DNA of 39,485 nucleotides from NCBI GenBank assembly GCA_023380935.1, contig JAMCST010000010.1, positions 1-39,485 on the forward strand, given 5' to 3'. The stretch comes from Patescibacteria group bacterium. GTDB lineage: Bacteria > Patescibacteriota > Microgenomatia > UBA1406 > GWC2-37-13. How positions within the stretch are numbered: the stretch's first letter is position 1; each line of letters opens with the position of its first letter. Shown here one piece after another: positions 34,112-39,485 of this stretch. The translations under genes were made by a program, and so were the position numbers. Under the pieces are notes generated by a model. The model made no database searches. It saw only the letters and a list, made by a program, of their open reading frames with translations, and had not been told where the DNA came from.

Positions 34112-34459
34112 TTAGCTGTTTAACTTATACAGTAGTACTTTTTTTACCATATCCTGGGCAGTGTCATATTGCCCTTTTTTGATATATTGACTTACTTGTG
34201 ACAAGGCCCGTTGTTGATATTTCTGTTCGTACTCTTTAATTACTTTAATTACGACCGGGCCTAGCTCGGAAAACTGGTCGTCTAGTTTAATGGCGTTGCG
34301 GTAGAGCTCGTCAAGCATCATACCTGGTTTAATCAACTCCAGCGTCGCCAATGCTATTTTGCGAATCCGATCTTGCATTCCTTCGTTTTTATTCAGTGCT
34401 TTAATGACACTTAATACCTCGACCTCGATATATCTGCGGAAATCATCGGCCTGGTTCAT
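34112..34459 (-). CDS. Small helical protein coupled to the phosphatase gene, unknown
   Basis: The protein has 115 residues and is soluble, all-helical and charged (LKVIKALNK-like segments early; VIKVIKEYEQKYQQRALSQV later). It is the first gene of a two-gene operon with the PPP phosphatase. The stop and the next ATG are separated by 2 bases, so stoichiometric production and direct interaction are likely. The ATG is preceded by a minus-strand TATAAT 7 bases upstream, giving a leaderless mRNA. No known family recognised. Confidence 0.6.
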   Translation of the reverse strand: MNQADDFRRYIEVEVLSVIKALNKNEGMQDRIRKIALATLELIKPGMMLDELYRNAIKLDDQFSELGPVVIKVIKEYEQKYQQRALSQVSQYIKKGQYDTAQDMVKKVLLYKLNS

Positions 34460-34466
34460 GAATTTT

Positions 34467-34476
34467 ATTATATACT
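34467..34476. promoter_or_regulatory. Overlapping divergent -10 elements, both leaderless
   Basis: Minus-strand TATAAT (34472-34467) and plus-strand TATACT (34471-34476) overlap by two bases. Predicted starts fall at 34460 (ATG 34459, minus) and 34483 (ATG 34483, plus). The two promoters could not be occupied at once, which would make the phosphatase operon and the zinc-ribbon gene mutually exclusive at any instant. Confidence 0.6.
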
Positions 34477-34482
34477 AAACTT

Positions 34483-35244
34483 ATGTCCTGTCCTAATTGT
34501 GGCCATTCCTTGACCAACGCGACATACGACAATCAACTCGTACTGCACTGTTCCACCTGCGGCGCCAGTTTTTTCGAAGCCAACGGCATCAACCGCATCA
34601 GCGTTGAGACCGCCCAGCAACTGGTCGCGGATAAACAAGAAGACATTATCGTCGGTCAACCCAAGCACTGTCCCAAGGATGGCAGCCAGTTTGTCTCGAT
34701 CAGTGAAGACAAAATCAAACCTCATGACGTTACCCTGCTGCGCTGCCCCACTTGCCAGGGTGTGTTTGTTTATCCCGACGACCTCCTGAAATTCAAGTTG
34801 GCCCAAACCGCTAAAATCGCCTTTTTCAAGAACTGGAACAAGCCGTTGCCGGCGCTAAGGACCGTACTGGTCTTTTCCTTTGTTGCCCTGGTGTCGGTCT
34901 CGGTAATCACCGGCTTAGGTACATTTACACAATCAAACGTCCAACCGTCCCAAGCCCGCGATCTGATTAAACAAATTAATATTACCGCCTCTCCGGACAA
35001 ACGCTATGTCTTTTTCTATTTTTCCACCGCCGTCCCGGTCAGCGCGACTCTCGCTGTTACTGACGCTACCGACGACACCGTTCAAAGCCGCACAATTTCG
35101 GCAGAGCTGAAGACTTTACACACCGTGACGCTAGGAGATCTCAATCTTAACCACGATCTCTGGTACCAGATTACCTGCACCGACGCTCAAGGCAATCAGG
35201 TGAAGTCGGAAAAACAACGGCTTATCTTAACCCCAATCCGTTGA
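34483..35244 (+). CDS. Zinc-ribbon membrane protein with extracytoplasmic beta domain
   Basis: This 253-residue protein starts with a zinc ribbon (CPNCG ... CSTCG, residues 3-32) and a second zf-TFIIB-like ribbon (HCPKDG ... RCPTCQGVF, about 62-93) in which one Cys pair is reduced to Cys-x-x-Asp. A membrane helix (about 122-146, TVLVFSFVALVSVSVITGLG) follows, then a beta-rich extracytoplasmic domain of about 100 residues (fibronectin-like by appearance: YVFFYFSTAVPVSATLAV). Cytoplasmic zinc ribbons joined to an outer beta domain suggest a sensor or assembly factor; function unknown. The leaderless start is supported by TATACT at 34471. It is convergent with galT. Confidence 0.65.
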   Translation: MSCPNCGHSLTNATYDNQLVLHCSTCGASFFEANGINRISVETAQQLVADKQEDIIVGQPKHCPKDGSQFVSISEDKIKPHDVTLLRCPTCQGVFVYPDDLLKFKLAQTAKIAFFKNWNKPLPALRTVLVFSFVALVSVSVITGLGTFTQSNVQPSQARDLIKQINITASPDKRYVFFYFSTAVPVSATLAVTDATDDTVQSRTISAELKTLHTVTLGDLNLNHDLWYQITCTDAQGNQVKSEKQRLILTPIR

Positions 35245-35246
35245 AC

Positions 35247-36134
35247 TCAACCGTCCTTGGCTTTTTTCAGCCGGCTGATGACCCCGGCCATCTTCCGCTC
35301 CATCCCTTGAAGTTCCAGCGCCGCCTGGGACGGATCGATGATGTTCACGTGCAGCCCGGTTCCCAGTTCAAATCCGGCCCGGTGGACAAAACGCGGGATC
35401 AGGCGCAAATACCAGTTTTCCTTGGGATAAATATAGTAATTGTAGTCAAACGGAAGCAGGGTGTGCTGGTTTTTGATATAAATCTTGCGCAACTGTTTCA
35501 GCAGGCGCTGCAAAATCTCGACCAGATCGTCGATCTCCTCGTCGGAAATGTCGCCAAACAGCGTTCCCTCCTTTTTCGGCGCCACCCAAGTCTCGTACGG
35601 CCACTGGGAAAAATCCGGACAATAGACATTAAAGTAGGTGTTGCTGTAAATCAAATTATTCATCGGCTCGCGCGCCAAGGCATCAAGGTTTATTTGGGGC
35701 GGAATGACCACCAACTGCGAGTGGGGGTGTTCCAGCGAGGCGCCGGCGTGCTCACCGTGGTTGCAGAAAATGATTACCTGACCGCGGCTGCGGTAGAACT
35801 GATAGCGCTGGCGGTAAGCTTTGAAAATCAGAGAAACTTGAAACGCCGACAGGTCTTCAATATCCCTTTCGCAGTCGGGAGAGTGGATGATGACTTCGTG
35901 CAAATCGGTAATCGGATATTTGTTGGGGATTACCCGCACCACCCAAGGATCTTTCTCATGGCCGTACTTGTTGTAGCGCAACACGGTGTCCGGAGTCTGG
36001 GCTTCGTTGCCCGGACAAAACGGACATTTTTTTTTGGTGGTCCGGGGCTGGAAAACGTCGGACGGCCGGTAGGTGCGTTGGGGCGAGATAATCACCCACC
36101 GGTGCGACGAGATGTCGGGAACGTATTTACTCAC
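35247..36134 (-). CDS. galT: Galactose-1-phosphate uridylyltransferase (GalT) family
   Basis: This 295-residue protein belongs to the HIT-superfamily GalT group. CPFCPGNE (37-44) supplies zinc-binding cysteines, and HPHSQ (136-140) holds the nucleophilic His138 that forms the uridylyl-enzyme intermediate. Later NYYIYP and HRAGFELGTG fit the C-terminal half. It exchanges UMP between UDP-glucose and galactose-1-phosphate in the Leloir pathway; some relatives use other sugar phosphates or ADP. The start is GTG 36134. It lies downstream of uridine kinase on the same strand and near a GT4 gene, fitting nucleotide-sugar supply for surface glycans. A TATACT at 36169-36164 is a possible promoter in the 69-base gap. 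Length is slightly below the usual ~350. Confidence 0.85.
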   Translation of the reverse strand: MSKYVPDISSHRWVIISPQRTYRPSDVFQPRTTKKKCPFCPGNEAQTPDTVLRYNKYGHEKDPWVVRVIPNKYPITDLHEVIIHSPDCERDIEDLSAFQVSLIFKAYRQRYQFYRSRGQVIIFCNHGEHAGASLEHPHSQLVVIPPQINLDALAREPMNNLIYSNTYFNVYCPDFSQWPYETWVAPKKEGTLFGDISDEEIDDLVEILQRLLKQLRKIYIKNQHTLLPFDYNYYIYPKENWYLRLIPRFVHRAGFELGTGLHVNIIDPSQAALELQGMERKMAGVISRLKKAKDG

Positions 36135-36203
36135 GTAGCAAACAACACATAATTAATAACATTAGTATACTCGAATTAATGTTACATGTTTTATGTTGGA
36201 TGT

Positions 36204-36830
36204 TCAATACTTTTCTTTCCTCAACCTGTCAACCGCATGAATGATGCTGCGGACTGCGATGTGATTATCCCCTCCCTCTGGGATAATCAAATCCGCATAT
36301 TTTTTAGATGGTTCGCCAAAGGCGAGATGCATGGGTCGCGCCATTGCCAGATATTGGTGCAGAACAAACTCCAACGTCCTCCCGCGTTCACCGATATCGC
36401 GAGTGATTTTCCGGCTGAGCCGGATGTCGGCATCGGTATCTACGTATAGTTTTAGATCGAAAATATTGCGCAGCTCCTGATTTTCGAATATCAAGATTCC
36501 CTCGACGACGATGATCGGTTTACTCAATACGGTAATCGGTTGGTCGCGTCGGTTGTGAACGACAAAGTCATACAGCGGCATGGCGACCTTTTCGCCGGCG
36601 ATGAGTTTTTTTAGATGTCGGATTAACAAGTTGGTTTCCAGAGAATTCGGATGATCGTAGTTGGTCTTTTTCCTCTCTTCCAGAGTCAGTTGGGTCTGGT
36701 CGCGGTAGTAGTTATCGTGGGGGATATATAAGACTTTGTTTTTAAAATGCGCCCGGATTTTTTTAGCCACGGTCGTTTTCCCTGAACCCGTTCCGCCGGC
36801 GATACCGATGACAAATGGTTTCCGCTTCAT
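36204..36830 (-). CDS. udk: Uridine kinase
   Basis: This 208-residue P-loop kinase phosphorylates uridine or cytidine to UMP or CMP in pyrimidine salvage. The Walker A motif is GGTGSGKTT (12-20); HDNYYRD, YDHPNSLET and VVEGILIF are the family signature segments, and RLSRKITRDIGERGR is the lid region. The frame extends to an ATG at 36842, but ATG 36830 (MKRKPF) is preferred. A TAAAAT abuts the first ATG, and a TTGACT (36864-36859) and TATGAC (36843-36838) would place +1 at about 36831. Length is normal for the family (about 205-215). It lies 30 bases from a palindrome associated with the transposase-like gene. Confidence 0.88.
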   Translation of the reverse strand: MKRKPFVIGIAGGTGSGKTTVAKKIRAHFKNKVLYIPHDNYYRDQTQLTLEERKKTNYDHPNSLETNLLIRHLKKLIAGEKVAMPLYDFVVHNRRDQPITVLSKPIIVVEGILIFENQELRNIFDLKLYVDTDADIRLSRKITRDIGERGRTLEFVLHQYLAMARPMHLAFGEPSKKYADLIIPEGGDNHIAVRSIIHAVDRLRKEKY

Positions 36831-36860
36831 TGTTAATGTCATATTTTAACCAAAAATTAG

Positions 36861-36877
36861 TCAACCTGCCAGGTTGA
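36861..36877. repeat. REP-like palindrome, copy 1, also a likely terminator
   Basis: TCAACCTGCCAGGTTGA is a perfect 8-base inverted repeat around one central base. On the plus strand it is followed by TTTTT; on the minus strand by CTAATTTTT, so it can act as a terminator both ways, including for the transposase gene ending at 36894. The same 16-base core occurs at 37631-37646. Confidence 0.75.
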
Positions 36878-36893
36878 TTTTTGGGTTATCGTA

Positions 36894-37529
36894 CTACTCT
36901 AAAATGGATCTTTTAATTTGCTTTAGTACTTTTTGGTAACTAATTTGGTCTTCGCAAAATTTTTGGTAATCCGTTGCCTTATTAATTGATATCTCTTTAG
37001 GAATGTTTTTGTCTGCGCCGATATATTGTTCATACGAAGAATGCTTCCAATCCTGCGGCCGTTTAACAAAGTGACTAGTTGTTGGGTTAAGATGAATATA
37101 GCGTGAAACGTGTAGCAGCTGCCAATTTGTACAAACCCGCACCGCCTTAAAGGCCGATTGCCACAATGGACCTTTTCTTTTAAATTTAATATTGAAATAA
37201 CGAGTGAAGCTGTTTTCAATATCGGCGATTAATTTGGAAAAATTGTCTTCGTTTTTAATTTTTATCAGTAAATGATAATGGTCTGGCATTAAACAATAGG
37301 CGATGAATTTAACTCTAAAGCCGTCCGAATCGGTTAATAAGTCAACCGAGGCAATCTGTTCATCGAGCCTGTCTTTAAGATGTTTTGACAGGCTTTTCCA
37401 CCGATATTGCCTACTGTAATAACTTAAAGTAAATAAAAACCGGCGACAGTTATTCCAATCGGACAGGATTTTAAACCCACCAATACTTTTGTTAAAAACA
37501 TGGTAAATCTCACCTTTATAAAAATACAT
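36894..37529 (-). CDS. REP-associated tyrosine transposase (RAYT), Y1/HUH superfamily
   Basis: This 211-residue single-strand DNA transposase-like protein of the IS200/Y1 group has its HUH motif in MPDHYHLL (His84, His86). The likely catalytic tyrosine is Tyr144 in RYIHLNP. KGPLWQSAFKAV and KHSSYEQYI are typical of RAYT proteins. The enzyme nicks and joins DNA at hairpins. All key residues are intact and the frame is undamaged. Base composition is more AT-rich than its neighbours, suggesting transfer. A TTGACA (37567-37562) and CATAAA (37541-37536) upstream have a long spacer of 20 but would put +1 at the ATG. Flanking palindromes at 36861 and 37631 are the probable substrates. Confidence 0.85.
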   Translation of the reverse strand: MYFYKGEIYHVFNKSIGGFKILSDWNNCRRFLFTLSYYSRQYRWKSLSKHLKDRLDEQIASVDLLTDSDGFRVKFIAYCLMPDHYHLLIKIKNEDNFSKLIADIENSFTRYFNIKFKRKGPLWQSAFKAVRVCTNWQLLHVSRYIHLNPTTSHFVKRPQDWKHSSYEQYIGADKNIPKEISINKATDYQKFCEDQISYQKVLKQIKRSILE

Positions 37530-37630
37530 TTCCTATTTATGCTGATAAATATATTGTTTTATGTCAATGGACTATAAACAACAATTTGTCAATTTTGTCT
37601 TCATACAGCAAGCTGCAACCATCACATATC

Positions 37631-37646
37631 CAACCTGCCAGGTTGA
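37631..37646. repeat. REP-like palindrome, copy 2
   Basis: CAACCTGCCAGGTTGA repeats the core of the copy at 36861-36877 in the same orientation. Its right end (TTGA) overlaps the putative -35 of the pth promoter. The remaining 37530-37676 gap contains no gene that I can see. Confidence 0.7.
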
Positions 37647-37669
37647 TCAGTTGTGGCATAAAGTATAAT
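37643..37669 (+). promoter_or_regulatory. Promoter of pth, leaderless, -35 supplied by the palindrome
   Basis: TTGATC (37643-37648) and a perfect TATAAT (37664-37669) are 15 bases apart. The expected +1 is 37676-37677, at the GTG chosen as the pth start. The first in-frame ATG (37668) lies inside the -10 box. Confidence 0.6.
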
Positions 37670-37676
37670 GGTAGTC

Positions 37677-38255
37677 GTGAAGCTCATCATCGGCCTGGGC
37701 AATCCGGGAGAAAAATACCAACATAACCGCCACAATGTCGGGTTTATGTTCGTCGATTATCTATTAAATACGGTTAGCGAGTTAACGGATTGGCGAGTTA
37801 ACGGGTTTAAAGCCGACAAATACTCCAACTCGCAACTCGCTGAACTCGTAATTAATGATAAGGAAATATTAGTATGCAAACCCCAAACCTTTATGAATCG
37901 CTCCGGACAGGCGGTCGGTGAGCTAATTAGACGATATGAAATAAATCCCGCTCGGGATCTGGTCGTCGTTCACGACGACCTGGATATTCCGCTGGGCAAG
38001 TTAAAGATTCAGTCCGGCACCGGACCGCAGCTGCACAACGGCATCGAGTCGATCGAACAGATACTCAAAATTAAAGACTTCCTGCGTGTGCGCATCGGCG
38101 TCGACAACCGCCCACCCGCTAACCGGATGGATGGCGAGGCCTATGTACTACAGAACTTTCTTGCTCCTGAACATAACCAGCTTTACCAGACAATCTTCCC
38201 GGCGATCATCTCAAGATTGAAGCTTTATCATCTTCCAAAAACAAAACAAAACTGA
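37677..38255 (+). CDS. pth: Peptidyl-tRNA hydrolase
   Basis: This enzyme frees tRNA from peptidyl-tRNAs that drop off the ribosome. GTG 37677 is chosen because it gives the canonical start MKLIIGLGNPG and coincides with the predicted transcript start, whereas the upstream ATG at 37668 overlaps the -10 box. The product has 192 residues, a normal length. Catalytic His19 lies in RHNVGF, Asn9 in GLGNPG, Asn74 in KPQTFMNRSG, and HDDLDIPLGK plus LHNGIESI complete the active site. The usual GGHNG motif reads QLHNG here, a small deviation. It is the one clear housekeeping translation gene in the window and stands next to the RAYT unit. Confidence 0.93.
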   Translation: MKLIIGLGNPGEKYQHNRHNVGFMFVDYLLNTVSELTDWRVNGFKADKYSNSQLAELVINDKEILVCKPQTFMNRSGQAVGELIRRYEINPARDLVVVHDDLDIPLGKLKIQSGTGPQLHNGIESIEQILKIKDFLRVRIGVDNRPPANRMDGEAYVLQNFLAPEHNQLYQTIFPAIISRLKLYHLPKTKQN

Positions 38256-38270
38256 TCAGTTTAATTAATT

Positions 38271-38279
38271 TGTTATAAT
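38271..38279 (+). promoter_or_regulatory. Extended -10 promoter of the GT4 gene, leaderless
   Basis: TGTTATAAT (38271-38279) is a perfect extended -10 (TGnTATAAT). The +1 predicted 7 bases downstream is the ATG at 38286. No -35 is needed for such promoters and none is clear. Confidence 0.65.
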
Positions 38280-38285
38280 TTATCC

Positions 38286-39473
38286 ATGAGAATTGGAATT
38301 AACGGTTATTACCTGACGACGCTCAATTCCGGTATCGGTCAGTACTCCATCAATCTGTTGCGTGCTCTTGCCGAAATCGACAAAAAAAATAAATACTTCG
38401 TGTTCACCACTCAAAAAATCGACTGGAACCTGCCGGAAAACTTCCGCCTAAAAGTCGTCTCTCCCCTTCCTCTCTTCCGTCGGACTTTTTTTAACCGGTT
38501 TTTCTGGGAAGAATATCAATTAGGCAACGCGCTTAAACGTTATAAAATTGAAGTGTTCCATGGCCTATATCAATCATTGCCGCGCTCCGCGGAAAAAATC
38601 GGCGCGGTAGTCACCATCCACGACGCCATTCCCTGGCGGTTTCCGTTTGAGCGCAAACAACTGACCTACCGTTGGTATTCCGACCTGCGCAAAGATCTGG
38701 TAACCAAACGGGCCAATAAAATCATAACGGTTTCCGAAACCAGCAAAATTGATTTCGCCGCCATTTACGGCATTAAACCCGAGACAATTGAGGTCACCTA
38801 CGAAAGCATCGACCCGGTATTCTGGAAAAAACCTACGCCGACCGAGATCGACCAGTTTAAAAAAACCTATAAACTCAACCGTGACTATATTCTCTACACC
38901 GGCGGGCTGAAACGCCATAAAAACATCAGAATGCTGATCAAATCGTTTGCCATCCTGATCAAGGACCACGGCTACCAGGGAGATCTATATATTCTTGGGG
39001 CCATCCGCAAAACCATGGCGGTTTCGCCTTATATTTACTACCGGGTTGAGGACCTGGAAAAATATGCCAAGCTGAAAAAAATTGGTGACCGGGTTAAATT
39101 CGTCGGCTTTGTCAGCCGCAAAGACATGTCGTTGTTCATGCATCAGGCCCAAGCCTTTGTCTCATTATCTCTTTACGAGGGATTTGGCCTGCCGGCGATC
39201 GAGGCGATGACCTCGGGCACGCCGTCGGTGCTGTCTAACCTGGGCGCCTATCCGGAAATCGCCGCCGGCGCCGGATTATTTGTCTATCCTTACGGCCCGC
39301 ACCGGATTGCCGAAGCCCTGCATCGCGTCGTCACCGACGCCAATCTTAGCCGTCAACTGGTCAAAAAAGGCCTGGAAAAAGCCCGATTCTTCGATCGGAT
39401 TAAAATTGCCCAACGAGTGCTGGAAATCTACAAGGAAGTGTATGACGACTATAAAATCAACTTTCAGCCATGA
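38286..39473 (+). CDS. Family 4 glycosyltransferase (GT-B fold)
   Basis: This 395-residue GT4 enzyme has an N-terminal acceptor domain opening MRIGINGYYLTTLNSGIGQY, with the Gly-rich loop typical of the family, and VTIHDAIPW. The donor domain has YILYTGGLKRHKNI (about 200), VKFVGFVSRKDM and the E-x7-E motif in YEGFGLPAIEAMTSG (about 296-310). GT4 enzymes transfer sugars from nucleotide donors with retention; many are mannosyl- or glucosyltransferases for surface glycans. There is no membrane helix, so it acts at the cytoplasmic face. It overlaps the next gene by ATGA at 39470. Nearby galT and udk fit a sugar-nucleotide cluster. The specific sugar cannot be assigned. Confidence 0.9.
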   Translation: MRIGINGYYLTTLNSGIGQYSINLLRALAEIDKKNKYFVFTTQKIDWNLPENFRLKVVSPLPLFRRTFFNRFFWEEYQLGNALKRYKIEVFHGLYQSLPRSAEKIGAVVTIHDAIPWRFPFERKQLTYRWYSDLRKDLVTKRANKIITVSETSKIDFAAIYGIKPETIEVTYESIDPVFWKKPTPTEIDQFKKTYKLNRDYILYTGGLKRHKNIRMLIKSFAILIKDHGYQGDLYILGAIRKTMAVSPYIYYRVEDLEKYAKLKKIGDRVKFVGFVSRKDMSLFMHQAQAFVSLSLYEGFGLPAIEAMTSGTPSVLSNLGAYPEIAAGAGLFVYPYGPHRIAEALHRVVTDANLSRQLVKKGLEKARFFDRIKIAQRVLEIYKEVYDDYKINFQP

Positions 39474-39485
39474 TAAAGATCGGCC
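39470..39485 (+). CDS. Start of a further gene, cut by the right edge
   Basis: An ATG overlaps the GT4 stop (ATGA) and opens MIKIG before the window ends. The position and these few residues fit another GT4-type protein or other N-terminal beta-strand of a Rossmann-like fold in the same operon, but five codons cannot identify it. Confidence 0.4.

Larger units (their letters stand above)
36861..37646. mobile_element. RAYT-type unit: IS200-like transposase gene bracketed by two identical palindromes
   Basis: The 786-base segment begins and ends with the same palindromic core and contains a single Y1-type transposase gene. This arrangement matches REP-associated tyrosine transposase (RAYT) units, which are usually immobile or move REP hairpins rather than themselves. 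No target-site duplication is evident, so the boundaries are a proposal. Confidence 0.55.

Noticed and set aside
35241-36152. 303-residue plus-strand open frame
   Set aside because: It mirrors galT, whose zinc and HPHSQ motifs are clear; the plus frame shows no motif of its own.
37668-37676. ATG at 37668 as the start of pth
   Set aside because: It lies inside a perfect TATAAT; the GTG at 37677 gives the conserved N-terminus and fits the predicted transcript start.
1-39485. UGA recoding as in Gracilibacteria or Absconditabacteria
   Set aside because: TGA ends several genes at sensible positions with ATGA overlaps, and no conserved domain has an internal TGA.

Overview
The window looks like a piece of a small-genome bacterium of the Patescibacteria (CPR), most likely near Microgenomates. 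This is an inference from gene style, not from a marker gene. The signs are many lineage-specific secreted cysteine-rich and Ser/Thr-rich proteins, tiny intergenic gaps, almost no Shine-Dalgarno sequences, and start codons sitting at the predicted +1 of sigma70-like promoters. TGA acts as a normal stop (for example at 9558-9560, 31991-31993 and 39471-39473), so the UGA-recoding CPR groups are excluded. No rRNA, tRNA or CRISPR array was seen.

Layout. (1) 1-11.9 kb holds secreted and surface functions. There is a large minus-strand gene cut by the left edge (propeller-like repeats plus a GH42-like glycosidase fold) and a three-gene minus operon with a cysteine-rich secreted protein. A plus operon follows: clan GH-A-like glycosidase, small secreted beta protein, cysteine-rich protein ending in a LytR-CpsA-Psr (LCP) domain, and SGNH hydrolase. 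A divergent pair comes next, consisting of small membrane proteins on the minus strand and another cysteine-rich secreted protein on the plus strand. (2) 11.8-34.5 kb is the unusual part. It encodes two unknown proteins, a MerR-like regulator, a class A penicillin-binding protein with two twin-arginine-like motifs, a kinase-like protein, a PHP phosphoesterase and a 2395-residue protein. The last has a degenerate PP2C-like N-terminus and a family 2-like glycosyltransferase C-terminus. Several helical unknowns follow (one shares an N-terminal domain with the kinase-like protein), then a PPP-type metallophosphatase with a C-terminal hydrophobic tail. (3) 34.5-39.5 kb holds a zinc-ribbon membrane protein, galT, uridine kinase, a RAYT/IS200-like transposase gene flanked by a shared palindrome, pth, a GT4 glycosyltransferase and the first codons of another gene.

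Working together. Region 1 looks like export and trimming of surface glycans and cysteine-rich proteins. Region 3 supplies UDP-sugar metabolism and glycosyl transfer. Region 2 mixes peptidoglycan synthesis with kinase-like, PP2C-like and PPP-like domains. My main hypothesis is a lineage-specific phospho-regulated envelope system, which the sequence suggests but does not prove. All functional calls come from reading motifs by eye.
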